From a virus: a stretch of 64,000 bases of DNA. Position numbers and translations under genes: made by a program. Below are positions 31,583 through 39,690 of this stretch, piece after piece; the stretch's first letter is position 1; every line of letters begins with the position of its first letter. Under the pieces are notes generated by a model. It was not told the origin of the DNA. It made no database searches and saw only the letters and a list, made by a program, of their open reading frames with translations. The stretch spans positions 124,797 to 188,796 of the IMG/VR virus record IMGVR_UViG_3300022602_000024; one strand, 5' to 3'.

Positions 31583-32275
31583 TTACCATCCGTAAGCGTC
31601 AGCAACCAATTGCTTGCCGGATTTAGCAGCAACTGTATTACGGCAGCTAATATCATACAGGTCTCTGCGCATTGCAGCTACCAACTCTTGTATACGGTCC
31701 ATATTTTCTTCTGTGACCAATTGTTCTAATTTGCGTCCGCCGATGTTGGCATGGAAGCCTTCGTCCTTGGCAATCTTGCGATATGCACCAGAGATAAACT
31801 CATCTTCAATACAGTCGGCCATGGTGTTCCATACTGCTTCTGCACGACCTTCAGCAACTAGTTGATAAGCGGCCAATGCAACTGGATCAGTTTCGGCACC
31901 GTACTTGGCTAATAGTCCAGCGCCTTTAGCAGTTGGTTTTGCAGCCTCTTTAGCAATAGCAGCTTCAACATCAACTGGGCCGCCTTGGATGTGTTCAATG
32001 ACTTCTTTGACTAAACGGAAGTGCACTGCTTCATCGTGTGCTTGTTGTGTTAACAGTTGTAGTTCTACTGGATCTGCGTCTGCGGGCATTGTAGCGATTG
32101 CTTGGCTGATTTCAACCATGTTCATACGCTCATTTACCATACGACCAACGAAGTGTTCTACTAGTTCTTCCTGGGCAGGCTTTGAGTCAAAGTATGCTTT
32201 GACATTGTGTTGGCTTGCTCGGAATAGTGCTTGATTGTCTGCTACGATTTGAGCAACAAATTGTTTTGCGTTCAT
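31583..32275 (-). CDS. Ferritin-like di-iron protein
   Basis: 230 residues, all helical. E-x-x-H motifs in ELQLLTQQAHDEAVHFRLV and in DEFISGAYRKIAKDEGFHANIG, with EGRAEAVWNTMADCIEDE between, give the carboxylate/His ligands of a di-iron centre in a four-helix bundle. Likely an oxygenase or oxidase rather than iron storage, because the helix spacing differs from Dps. It lies in the metabolic island beside the 2OG oxygenases. Confidence 0.65.
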   Translation of the reverse strand: MNAKQFVAQIVADNQALFRASQHNVKAYFDSKPAQEELVEHFVGRMVNERMNMVEISQAIATMPADADPVELQLLTQQAHDEAVHFRLVKEVIEHIQGGPVDVEAAIAKEAAKPTAKGAGLLAKYGAETDPVALAAYQLVAEGRAEAVWNTMADCIEDEFISGAYRKIAKDEGFHANIGGRKLEQLVTEENMDRIQELVAAMRRDLYDISCRNTVAAKSGKQLVADAYGW

Positions 32276-32369
32276 AAATTCTCCTAGTGTATTTAATGAA
32301 TTTTAACAAGAATAAAAATTTTAATATCTTGTTTAAATATTTACCAAAAAATAATATTTTTTTAACTAC
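32276..32369 (-). promoter_or_regulatory. AT-rich gap with late-like promoter and inverted repeat
   Basis: ATTAAATA (32290-32297) lies 15 nt upstream of the ferritin-like start, with an AGGAG ribosome site between. A 7-bp inverted repeat AACAAGA/TCTTGTT (32305-32311 with 32327-32333) may terminate the upstream message. Confidence 0.45.
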
Positions 32370-33038
32370 TTATTGATTTTTTAAATAACTAGCGTAAAAT
32401 TCATTGGCTATTTCTATATATTTTTTATCTCCATTTACAAAATTATCTATTCTTACGATGTTGTTGTGCATACTTTGTTGATTGTGTACTTCAGAAAAGT
32501 CTATATTCAGTAATCGTGCAGAATCTGGACTTGCATTTCTTAGTTTTAGAAAATCGTCTAATATCTGTTGCACTTTAAATGGATGATGTGGCTTAGCGTT
32601 TGGATGCCAGTTTGTATTTTTATTTGCCCATATTTCTCGACATTTTACTATGTCATCGGCAGTAGTTGGGTATACTGCAATTATTTTTGCATTAGTAAAG
32701 GTATTTAACAATGAGTTGATGCATATTAAATGTGTTGGGATAATGCATATTTTATGGGTATCGTATATTTTGATCTTAGTAACAAAATCTTTAAATAATT
32801 CATTGTTGTTGTTATTAAGTTCTGTAACTGCATTCAGCAGTTGATACGGGGATCCTGCTCCCAACAACAATGGGATAAAATTTGTTATTTGTTCTCGTTG
32901 AATATGTCCATTTACTGCGCCGTTGGGCAAAATTCGTCCAACTGTATCACCAGTTAATAATATTTCAGTTAACGCACTAATAAATTGCCCGCCAGCACCT
33001 GCGTGATAGCATACAAAATATATTTTTTGATCGATCAT
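32370..33038 (-). CDS. Sulfotransferase-like/P-loop-like hypothetical protein
   Basis: 222 residues. It begins IYFVCYHAGAGGQFISALTEILL, a strand-loop-helix resembling the nucleotide-binding start of the sulfotransferase-like proteins at 28109 and 29430 but with no Lys/Arg in the loop. The rest is AT-biased in codons and low in recognisable motifs. Similar openings occur at 33801-34637 (VVVRYLGGASGRFIALLL), so these may be a divergent paralogous pair. Confidence 0.5.
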   Translation of the reverse strand: MIDQKIYFVCYHAGAGGQFISALTEILLTGDTVGRILPNGAVNGHIQREQITNFIPLLLGAGSPYQLLNAVTELNNNNNELFKDFVTKIKIYDTHKICIIPTHLICINSLLNTFTNAKIIAVYPTTADDIVKCREIWANKNTNWHPNAKPHHPFKVQQILDDFLKLRNASPDSARLLNIDFSEVHNQQSMHNNIVRIDNFVNGDKKYIEIANEFYASYLKNQ

Positions 33039-33057
33039 TTATGTGTAAATAAAATAC

Positions 33058-33065
33058 TATTTATA
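33058..33065 (-). promoter_or_regulatory. T4-late-like promoter, exact TATAAATA
   Basis: Minus-strand TATAAATA, 20 nt upstream of the start at 33038, in the divergent gap before the plus-strand methyltransferase. A TGTAAATA on the plus strand (33043-33050) could serve the opposite gene. Confidence 0.6.
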
Positions 33066-33079
33066 AACAAAGAATTTCA

Positions 33080-33817
33080 ATGAATACTAAAATTTTTAAA
33101 CTAATCAAAGAAAATTTGCAAGAATCATTTAGTTTACCCAAGTACCAGAATATCATCATAGATGAAACAACTGCGGTAGATCAACTGCCATGGACACCTG
33201 CTCGCTACAGAAAGTTCAAGGACTCTGTAGAAGCTGAGTTGAGTCTCCCCTGTGACTATATTGGTGCCTTAGGTGCGATTGTTGCCGACCTCAGTGAACG
33301 TTACACACATCGTTTCTTTGCAGAAATCTGGAAACCCAGAACTGGTGATTATGACTACACTGGCTGGGCACTTGCAGATGAAATCAACAAACAAGATCCT
33401 CAAGCAGTGCTTGATGTAGGTTGCGGATATCATCCTTTCAAAGGACGTATCGACAATCTAGTAGGAATCGATCCTTACAACAACTGCGCTGACTTTGAAG
33501 TTGATATATTAGACTATAGAGTTAAACAAAAATATGATCATATCATTGCATTAGGATCAATTAACTTCAACAGTCGAGATGAGATTGAAGCACGTTTTGC
33601 ACATTGTGTAGATTTGCTTGCACCCAATGGCCGGTTTTATCTACGTGCTAACCCTGGCATTGCACACAAGACTGGACCTTATGTGGATATCTTTCCTTGG
33701 AGTTTTGAAATAGTATCCGAGTTTGCTGAAAAGTATAACTTAAAATTGTTAGAATTCAAACGTGACGGCAACGAGCGACTGTATTTTAGTTATCAAAAAA
33801 TTAAAGCAACTCATTGA
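33080..33817 (+). CDS. SAM-dependent class-I methyltransferase
   Basis: 245 residues. VLDVGCGYHPF is motif I (SAM-binding loop), NLVGIDPY motif II with the acidic residue, and YDHIIALGSINFN the strand-4 motif. The N-terminal 100 residues (YTHRFFAEIWKP, YTGWALADEI) may determine the substrate. One of three plus-strand genes. It converges tail to tail with the 33801-34637 gene, overlapping by 17 nt. Confidence 0.75.
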   Translation: MNTKIFKLIKENLQESFSLPKYQNIIIDETTAVDQLPWTPARYRKFKDSVEAELSLPCDYIGALGAIVADLSERYTHRFFAEIWKPRTGDYDYTGWALADEINKQDPQAVLDVGCGYHPFKGRIDNLVGIDPYNNCADFEVDILDYRVKQKYDHIIALGSINFNSRDEIEARFAHCVDLLAPNGRFYLRANPGIAHKTGPYVDIFPWSFEIVSEFAEKYNLKLLEFKRDGNERLYFSYQKIKATH

Positions 33818-34637
33818 TATCTATCTTCCACGGAATAGAGATTTGTGCATTTGCATATTGGTTAATCAACTCTATGCAATTTGCACGTCGATCATCTGTT
33901 AACTGGATGCCCACAAACTCTGACATTTCTTCTAACAAACCAATTATTTGCTGATTGGCAATGGTATGAAATGGCAAGTTATATTCGGGTGCAGCAGCAA
34001 ATGGCACAAGTTTAGCAAATTGTTGACTGTACCATCCAACAATTAATTTTTCCATTGCACAGATAAGTTGAAGATTTGAGTCAACTGTGTCAAAAGTGAT
34101 GCTGCCAAATTTGTCAGTTATCAATGTATACTTTGCTGGGTAAAATTTTTGAAATAATGTAGTCAACTTGTCAAGAGCAAATTTTGTTCTATCTTTGGCA
34201 ATGTTTTTATACACACTATTAAACACAATTTGGTCAAAGTCGTTGTCGGTAAATGTAATATTGATCACTTTGCAGTTTTCTATAGATTCAGTGATTATAC
34301 TGGGATCAAGTGAATGACTAGCAATAGAAATAATCTTTGGTTCTTCTTGGTAATTTATTTGAAATCGGCTTTCAAACCAAGTTTGATATTCTGTAAAATT
34401 GTTGGTATAGTCTGAGAGACGAGGATTGGTATACTCGGCAAACTTGGCAAATGCCTGTATGGAAATAATGTCTTGGAAATTGTGTAGGTGCAACCACTCT
34501 CGATTTTTGTGTGCATATACAGGATCATTTAATGGGTTTAGAGGATAACAAAAACCATTAAGAAGAAGTGCAATAAATCTACCCGAGGCTCCGCCTAGAT
34601 ACCTGACTACAACAGCTGGACATGGACAAGAAATCAT
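33801..34637 (-). CDS. Hypothetical protein with sulfotransferase-like start
   Basis: 278 residues beginning MISCPCPAVVVRYLGGASGRFIALLLNG, a strand-loop-helix resembling phage sulfotransferase-like proteins. A conserved KIISIASHSLDP stretch may be the second half of the fold. No confident catalytic residue. It lies alone between two plus-strand genes. Confidence 0.5.
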   Translation of the reverse strand: MISCPCPAVVVRYLGGASGRFIALLLNGFCYPLNPLNDPVYAHKNREWLHLHNFQDIISIQAFAKFAEYTNPRLSDYTNNFTEYQTWFESRFQINYQEEPKIISIASHSLDPSIITESIENCKVINITFTDNDFDQIVFNSVYKNIAKDRTKFALDKLTTLFQKFYPAKYTLITDKFGSITFDTVDSNLQLICAMEKLIVGWYSQQFAKLVPFAAAPEYNLPFHTIANQQIIGLLEEMSEFVGIQLTDDRRANCIELINQYANAQISIPWKIDINELL

Positions 34638-34717
34638 TGAAAAACTTTTGTGCTAGCCTAATACTTATCTCGTAAAAAATATTTAATAAACCCTGTTAAT
34701 TGCCCGCCGGTGGGTTC

Positions 34718-34725
34718 CGTAAATA
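34718..34725 (+). promoter_or_regulatory. Late-like sequence (CGTAAATA) before phoH
   Basis: Core TAAATA about 80 nt upstream of the probable PhoH start, followed by a TTGGT/ACCAA hairpin (8-nt loop). The gap 34638-34803 otherwise shows nothing. Confidence 0.35.
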
Positions 34726-34803
34726 CTTGGTGACTTTGAACCAACTTCAAATCACAACATCATGAAAGATGACAAGTTCACACTAAACCAAAAGGAGGCA
34801 CAC

Positions 34804-35568
34804 TTGTCCAAACGCAGAAATCGATTAGTAGAAACCCAAGTATATCAACAACCCAAACAAGTCAAATACAAACAACCCGATTTAAAAATAGTAAATGACG
34901 ACTATGTAGTTCAAAGACGTAGAAAAGTAGAATTAATCCCCAAGAGTCTAAATCAAGAAACTTATATTGATTTATTGACCAATCCCCACAAACTTATTAT
35001 ATTTGCAACAGGACCAGCAGGCACGGGTAAAACCATGCTGGCGGTAATGGCTGCAATACAGGCATATCAAGCAGGCGACTGTAATAAAATTGTAATCACA
35101 CGTCCCGCAGTAGGTGTGGACGACGAACAACATGGCTTTTTACCTGGGGACCTGAACGCAAAAATGGCACCATGGACCAGACCAATATTAGACGTATTTG
35201 CCGAATACTATCGGCCTGTAGAAATCACTAAAATGCTAGAAGAACAAACAATCGAGGTATCTCCACTGGCATTTATGCGAGGGCGGACATTTAAAAATTC
35301 GTGGATCATTGCTGACGAGATGCAGAATGCCACGCCAAGTCAAATGAAAATGCTGCTCACCCGCTTAGGTGATAATAGTAAGATGGTAGTAACTGGGGAC
35401 ACACAACAGGCTGACCGCAAAGAGAACAATAATGGTCTCATTGATTTCAAGCGTTTAGTTACAGAATATCAAAACTGTAAGTACGTTAGCGGCATTGAGT
35501 TTGAAGGTAGAGATATTCACCGTCATGCTGCTGTTGTGGAAATCCTAAAGATATATAAAGAACTTTAA
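34804..35568 (+). CDS. phoH: PhoH-like ATPase
   Basis: 254 residues from TTG 34804, chosen because a perfect AAGGAGG lies 5 nt upstream; an ATG at 34762 would add 14 residues but has no site. Walker A GPAGTGKT, then VITRPAVGVDDEQHGFLPG, RGRTFKNSWIIADEMQNATPSQMKMLLTRLG (Walker B and sensor) and VVTGDTQQADR define PhoH. The family is a very common phage auxiliary gene, with proposed RNA-helicase or phosphate-stress roles. Confidence 0.85.
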   Translation: MSKRRNRLVETQVYQQPKQVKYKQPDLKIVNDDYVVQRRRKVELIPKSLNQETYIDLLTNPHKLIIFATGPAGTGKTMLAVMAAIQAYQAGDCNKIVITRPAVGVDDEQHGFLPGDLNAKMAPWTRPILDVFAEYYRPVEITKMLEEQTIEVSPLAFMRGRTFKNSWIIADEMQNATPSQMKMLLTRLGDNSKMVVTGDTQQADRKENNNGLIDFKRLVTEYQNCKYVSGIEFEGRDIHRHAAVVEILKIYKEL

Positions 35569-36149
35569 GAGGTAATTAACGAGAATATTTCTTTCCAATT
35601 TTTAACCAGTGGGATATGGTCATGATAGTAATTCATATTATGACCATGTTCGACTACAATGGATCGTAATCCTAACCTGTGGCCAACTTCGGCATTGATA
35701 GGTTTATCTTCAATCCAATAACACCCAGTATCACGATAAGGCAATAGTGCGTGATCTTTATCAGCACCGGTGTCTAAACATACCACTTTAGTAAATGCAG
35801 TCTTTCCAAACAGTTTGGCAAGATTCATTTCACGTAGTTTACCTGCATTGGGATCTGTACTTAAACTGGTAATACAATGGAATGTGTATCCGTATTCTTC
35901 GTGTAAACGTTTAACATAATACATGGCATCACGTAAGGGAGGTAAAAACCCAATCGCTGCCGACTCGTTAAACATCTTGATCAGTTTACGACCTTGTTCG
36001 TAATCAATGCCGTATCTACGATCAATATTGTAATCAAACTCACCACCGGGAATTTTGGTAAATCCATGTTGTTCCATCCAAACTGCAAACGCATATTCCC
36101 AGTTCAACAACACACCGTCGGCATCAACCAATATAACACTATCTTTCAA
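35565..36149 (-). CDS. HAD-superfamily phosphatase, 5'-nucleotidase-like
   Basis: 194 residues from a TTG start at 36149 with AAGGAG 5 nt upstream and a 4-nt TTGA overlap with the preceding small gene. Motif I VDADGVLLNW (catalytic Asp pair), motif II ITSLS, and motif III/IV WIEDKPINAE. Size and motifs fit cytosolic deoxyribonucleotidases or similar HAD phosphatases used in nucleotide metabolism. Confidence 0.7.
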   Translation of the reverse strand: MKDSVILVDADGVLLNWEYAFAVWMEQHGFTKIPGGEFDYNIDRRYGIDYEQGRKLIKMFNESAAIGFLPPLRDAMYYVKRLHEEYGYTFHCITSLSTDPNAGKLREMNLAKLFGKTAFTKVVCLDTGADKDHALLPYRDTGCYWIEDKPINAEVGHRLGLRSIVVEHGHNMNYYHDHIPLVKNWKEIFSLITS

Positions 36150-36325
36150 ATCAACTCCTTAAACATTCGTTTCCGACCTTCTTCGCCTATTTCAGCATCA
36201 AAGATTTCTCTGACACGTTGCATCATTGCACAGGCCAACATCAATAGATCATTGCGATCATCTGTTAGCTGAATACATGAATCAATGGGAACCATCAGTT
36301 CTAACATGCGTTCTTGCAAATCCAT
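36146..36325 (-). CDS. Small helical protein (59 aa)
   Basis: Starts at ATG 36325, sharing one base with the upstream TAA, and stops at TGA 36146. Met-rich, amphipathic helices (LLMLACAMMQRVREIFDAEIGEEGRKR). Its final codons (AAG GAG TTG ATT) provide the ribosome binding site of the HAD gene, which supports it as real. No family recognised. Confidence 0.6.
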   Translation of the reverse strand: MDLQERMLELMVPIDSCIQLTDDRNDLLMLACAMMQRVREIFDAEIGEEGRKRMFKELI

Positions 36326-36978
36326 TACAACACCTTTACAAAATTTAAAAACGTAACTTTAGCATTGCTACGATAAGAATCTTGTCTATGCGATTTGACA
36401 CGACCTTGAATCTTTCCTGTTTCACACACCTTGTCTGCACGATTGGCCCAGTAAGACATCAAATTGCCATCACTGTCGCATCCATATACCAGCCAACTGT
36501 TGGTCTCTTTGAAATACCGTTTGTCGATCATGGTAAAGTCAACGGTGATTTTTTCTCGCTCGCGACCCACATAACGACTTTTGGTTTCGTATTGCGAACT
36601 GATTTCACGAACACGATCCTTGGCTTGATAATCTCGCATGAGTTTTGGCGCCCATGCCAGCAAGCCCAGTTCGTTGGCTTTGACAGTTTCGTTAGCCAAC
36701 AACTTGTTAATTTGAACCAAAAAGCTATCTGCTGTGCCTTTTGTAAGAGTTTGCATGATTTCTGCTTGTTGTAAATAAACAACAATTTCGTCAGCAGCAT
36801 CACGCTGTTGCTGATTTACAACAGCCTCAGAATCCAATGTTTCCCGGATAATCTGGCGATTTGGCACTAGAGTTCGATCCTCTACCCGAGTGGGATCTTT
36901 ATATATCAAATGCCCATTGATTTCAAACGCAGAAACAGCAGTTGCAAGTGCTACTCGAGTATTATACGTGGGTTTCAT
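36325..36978 (-). CDS. Conserved hypothetical protein
   Basis: 217 residues from ATG 36978, chosen because AAGGATC lies 6 nt upstream and a strong sigma70 promoter lies just beyond; the frame continues 20 codons further. Helical N-terminal half, then a beta-rich C-terminal segment with basic residues (KIQGRVKSHRQDSYRSNAKVTFLNFVKVL). Possible nucleic-acid binding, unproven. Confidence 0.65.
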   Translation of the reverse strand: MKPTYNTRVALATAVSAFEINGHLIYKDPTRVEDRTLVPNRQIIRETLDSEAVVNQQQRDAADEIVVYLQQAEIMQTLTKGTADSFLVQINKLLANETVKANELGLLAWAPKLMRDYQAKDRVREISSQYETKSRYVGREREKITVDFTMIDKRYFKETNSWLVYGCDSDGNLMSYWANRADKVCETGKIQGRVKSHRQDSYRSNAKVTFLNFVKVL

Positions 36979-37009
36979 TGTTGATCCTTTTGTCCTAACT
37001 AATGCTGTT

Positions 37010-37038
37010 ATTATAGCACTATTGGATTTATTGGTCAA
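37010..37038 (-). promoter_or_regulatory. Sigma70-type promoter with extended -10
   Basis: TTGACC (37033-37038), 17 nt, TGC-TATAAT (37010-37015) on the minus strand, about 32 nt upstream of the 36978 start. Confidence 0.8.
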
Positions 37039-37277
37039 CCTTTTTTGTTTGTAATAAACTGGTGCAGGTAGTTTAAATAGGAGGTTTGATTGGCTAATTT
37101 CGCCTCTAACGACTCCATTCTGTTCCGTAATTTGCGGTTTTCGTCTTGCATTTGCTCCATTGTATACACGGTGTCCTTTAGACGCTTTTCGTGATTTAGC
37201 AAGTTAGGGCGTGGTGGAGCATTTGGGTCCACTGGACGCTTTTTCTTGGGTTGCATTGCTTTAAATAACGGATTCAT
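37035..37277 (-). CDS. Small coiled-coil protein
   Basis: 80 residues. A basic proline-rich N-terminus (PKKKRPVDPNAPPRPN) precedes a strong coiled-coil heptad region (LKDTVYTMEQMQDENRKLRN) and a short aromatic tail. It overlaps the cupin gene by 4 nt and has a GATAAATA late-like motif just upstream. Function unknown; perhaps an oligomerisation or chaperone-like helper. Confidence 0.6.
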   Translation of the reverse strand: MNPLFKAMQPKKKRPVDPNAPPRPNLLNHEKRLKDTVYTMEQMQDENRKLRNRMESLEAKLANQTSYLNYLHQFITNKKG

Positions 37278-37597
37278 ACGTAATATTTATCGTTAGGCGG
37301 ACCTGGTGCTTTAAGACAAACCGTATAAGTATCTTCCTCATAGTAGGCTTCGTTTTCTTCTCCGGGCTCAAATATAAAAATATCACCGGTGTAGAAATGC
37401 TCACCATTGACCACAACATGCCCCTGTGTGATCAAACTCAGCTCTCTTGCTATCTTGTGATAGTGTCGGGGGCTGACATCACCTTTGGGGTTGAATGTGT
37501 AACTCAATTCAAAGTCTTCGGTTTTCCATACAGCTCGATCAAACGAACCTACAAACCAACCACGGTCACCAGATTCACTCAGCTTGAACTTCTGCAT
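37274..37597 (-). CDS. Cupin-fold protein
   Basis: 107 residues with cupin motif 1 (SPRHYHKIARELSLITQG, including H-x-H-like and Glu ligands) and motif 2 (FEPGEENEAYYEE). A single small jelly-roll barrel, which may bind a metal and a small ligand. The start overlaps the upstream gene by 23 nt. Confidence 0.7.
   Translation of the reverse strand: MQKFKLSESGDRGWFVGSFDRAVWKTEDFELSYTFNPKGDVSPRHYHKIARELSLITQGHVVVNGEHFYTGDIFIFEPGEENEAYYEEDTYTVCLKAPGPPNDKYYV
37284..37291 (-). promoter_or_regulatory. Late-like promoter (GATAAATA)
   Basis: Core TAAATA 7 nt upstream of the coiled-coil gene start, inside the 3' end of the cupin gene. Confidence 0.35.
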
Positions 37598-37979
37598 TTT
37601 CTGTTTTAACTTCTACATCAGTGACTGTATCTTTGGCTTCTTCTTTGGGCAAGAACTGTGCCAAGTATTCGGGATCTAATTCAGTCATTACTTTGGCCAC
37701 ATACTGTGGATAGCCTTCTAAGAAGTATTTGAACAACTTGTCAAAATCACTGTTTTGTTTTGTTACATCGTATCTGTTTTGAATCACAGTTTTCTTGTTG
37801 AGGTTTAAAATAACGCCAGCATAAACTTGATCTTTACTGCTTAGGCCACGAGTAAATTCAATGCGTTCATCGTATTGATGATTGGCGGGGTCTGCCATAT
37901 AACCCTTTTGACTGGTCTTTTTTGGGTCACGTGGTTTGATTACATAAAATGCTAGTAGGTGTAGGTCTTTGATTTTCAT
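37575..37979 (-). CDS. Conserved phage protein downstream of the clamp loader
   Basis: 134 residues. KKTSQKGYMADPANHQYDERIEFTRGLSSKDQ is a motif I recall from cyanophage-like hypothetical proteins; the C-terminus is acidic (TDVEVKTENAEVQAE). It occupies the place of T4 gene 62 (small clamp-loader subunit), 1 nt after gene 44, but I cannot confirm homology. Possibly a gp62 equivalent. Confidence 0.55.
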   Translation of the reverse strand: MKIKDLHLLAFYVIKPRDPKKTSQKGYMADPANHQYDERIEFTRGLSSKDQVYAGVILNLNKKTVIQNRYDVTKQNSDFDKLFKYFLEGYPQYVAKVMTELDPEYLAQFLPKEEAKDTVTDVEVKTENAEVQAE

Positions 37980-37980
37980 A

Positions 37981-38901
37981 TTAGTTGATTTGTGTTAATT
38001 CGATTAAGGTTGCTGACAAGTTGATTTCGGGATCTGCGCAGACTGCATGATTGACTAGTCCTGTGCGTATTGCTAAGATTGCACGATCTTGTCCATCTTC
38101 AGTTTTACTCCACAGTTCAAGGTTATCATAACACCAACGGAAAATCTCGTCAATGTCTTCGGATGATGCTTGATTGCAAATGGCTTGGCGTGCTTCCTTG
38201 ATACGTCCTGCTTTGAACAATTGAACTGCATCCAGTTTCCAGTCTTTGACTGAACGATCATTTTCACCGGGTGTGCTTAGTCGTCCTGTGGTACTGTTGG
38301 CTTGCAACAGATTCAAACACTTGCGCAGGTCGGGATATGTTGCTTTGACATAACTGTCTAAAGTTTCTAAATCAAACTCTACTGATTCAGAAACCATAAC
38401 AGTTGCGGCACGTGCAGTAAATTCTGTTACATCGCTTTTGTCAATGTGAAAGCCTTGGCATCTACTGTGTAGTGCATCCATGATCTTGTGTGGCTTATTA
38501 CAAGTAAAAATAAACCTAGCAGACTCTTGGTAAGTCTCCATCAAGCCACGCATGATGGCCTGTGCATTGTGACTCAAGTAGTCGGCCTCGTCCATTAAAA
38601 TAACTTTAAATGGACCAAATGGCATTGTGCTGACAAATCCCTCTACACGAGTTTTGATAAAGTCCACACCATTGTCTCTGGACGCATTGATATGTAAGGT
38701 ATCATAATCTTCGATGCCCAACTCATTGATCAACACCTTGGCTAGAGTTGTTTTTCCTGTTCCGGGACTGCCACTTAATAATATGTGCGGAATACTTCCT
38801 GATCGGATCCAGGATTCAATTTGCTCACGCTGACTAGCATCTGTAAACACATAATCCCCAATGGTCTTGGGCCTATACTTTTCTGTCCATAACTCTTTCA
38901 T
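37981..38901 (-). CDS. 44: Sliding-clamp loader subunit (T4 gp44-like)
   Basis: 306 residues. RFC-type AAA+ ATPase: WTEKYRPKTIGDYVF box, Walker A SGSPGTGKTT, VILMDEADYLS Walker B, TCNKPHKI sensor 1 and an ALHSRCQG SRC arginine finger. The C-terminal lid domain matches gp44. It loads the sliding clamp for the phage DNA polymerase. The gene begins inside the preceding stop (4-nt overlap) and belongs to the early/middle block. Confidence 0.88.
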   Translation of the reverse strand: MKELWTEKYRPKTIGDYVFTDASQREQIESWIRSGSIPHILLSGSPGTGKTTLAKVLINELGIEDYDTLHINASRDNGVDFIKTRVEGFVSTMPFGPFKVILMDEADYLSHNAQAIMRGLMETYQESARFIFTCNKPHKIMDALHSRCQGFHIDKSDVTEFTARAATVMVSESVEFDLETLDSYVKATYPDLRKCLNLLQANSTTGRLSTPGENDRSVKDWKLDAVQLFKAGRIKEARQAICNQASSEDIDEIFRWCYDNLELWSKTEDGQDRAILAIRTGLVNHAVCADPEINLSATLIELTQIN

Positions 38902-39107
38902 GCAAATCTCCCAATGGTGTTGTAAATTAAATCGTCTAGTTCTCTTGAGAAGTCTTGTCCAGCTCTGCGCTTTTCAAAGATAGCCTCAACGAGCTCGTCG
39001 GTAGGAACATATCGATCATCGCGATGTTTAAGTTCGTCAATTAAATCTTCAGTAGTAAACTCTGACAAGTCAACGTCCACTTCAACTTCTGTGTAAATTG
39101 TTGGCAT
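38898..39107 (-). CDS. Small acidic protein
   Basis: 69 residues from ATG 39107, preceded by GAGGAG; a longer frame exists upstream but overlaps the next gene and lacks a site. Acidic beta then helical pattern (EVEVDVDLSEFTTEDLIDELKHR). It overlaps the gp44 gene by 4 nt. Unknown function. Confidence 0.6.
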   Translation of the reverse strand: MPTIYTEVEVDVDLSEFTTEDLIDELKHRDDRYVPTDELVEAIFEKRRAGQDFSRELDDLIYNTIGRFA

Positions 39108-39274
39108 TATACAATCTCCTCTAAAATTCCCAGTGCTTCTGCTGCAATGAGCAACCACCCTGCTTCAGGCAAGCCCACTATAATTAATGATGCGCCTGCT
39201 CCAATTCGTAATACACTCTTTACAAGACTAACATAAAAATGTCCTCGGCTTGTATCTTTAGGTTGAATTTCCAT
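39107..39274 (-). CDS. Small membrane protein (55 aa)
   Basis: From ATG 39274, which shares a base with the upstream TAA. One or two hydrophobic segments (GAGASLIIVGLPEAGWLLIAA) with a basic N-terminal stretch. The longer frame to 39373 runs through the next gene and is unlikely. Unknown function. Confidence 0.5.
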   Translation of the reverse strand: MEIQPKDTSRGHFYVSLVKSVLRIGAGASLIIVGLPEAGWLLIAAEALGILEEIV

Positions 39275-39507
39275 TATAATTTCCAATCTTTCTTTACTTG
39301 TTGCCAAACTTGGCGTGGGTGAGTCACTGTCCATACAGGTATTATAGCACAGGCCGCTAACAATAAAAACCATTTAGGAAAAGTTTTTATCATAGGAGGA
39401 TGGTGCGGACACCGACCTTGTTTATAGTCACATTCGGGTGTATACGTCTGGCGGCATACGTTGCATTTTACTTCTTCAGGATTTCTACTATCCGGTCCTG
39501 TTCCCAT
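39274..39507 (-). CDS. Zinc-ribbon membrane protein
   Basis: 77 residues. C15-N-V-C18 and a later C26...C33-P-H-H pattern suggest a treble-clef or zinc ribbon, followed by one transmembrane helix (WFLLLAACAIIPVWTV) and a basic tail. It overlaps both neighbours. A possible extended -10 (TGC-TATAAT at 39351-39356) lies inside it. Function unknown. Confidence 0.55.
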   Translation of the reverse strand: MGTGPDSRNPEEVKCNVCRQTYTPECDYKQGRCPHHPPMIKTFPKWFLLLAACAIIPVWTVTHPRQVWQQVKKDWKL

Positions 39508-39689
39508 TGTTCTTCTCCGGCAAATGTTGGAAGTTGATTGTATCTATCTTCCAACCAACATTTTAGCAGGTATAGATCTCTTTTGCAATAGGAAGCGGTA
39601 AAACCGTCGTTGTAAGGACTAGCAATTTCTACCAAAACTTTGCTAATGGCGTTGCGAACGCCATCAAGGTCAGGTTTTGCAAATCCCAT
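39468..39689 (-). CDS. Hypothetical helical protein
   Basis: 73 residues, helical, with YCKRDLYLLKCWLEDRYNQL in the middle. Starts 1 nt after the co-chaperonin gene stop and overlaps the zinc-ribbon gene by 40 nt. Unknown. Confidence 0.5.
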   Translation of the reverse strand: MGFAKPDLDGVRNAISKVLVEIASPYNDGFTASYCKRDLYLLKCWLEDRYNQLPTFAGEEQWEQDRIVEILKK

Positions 39690-39690
39690 A

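Noticed and set aside
37575-37979. Gene 62 clamp-loader small subunit
   Set aside because: Position fits T4 order but sequence has no recognisable gp62 feature and it is shorter; kept as unknown.
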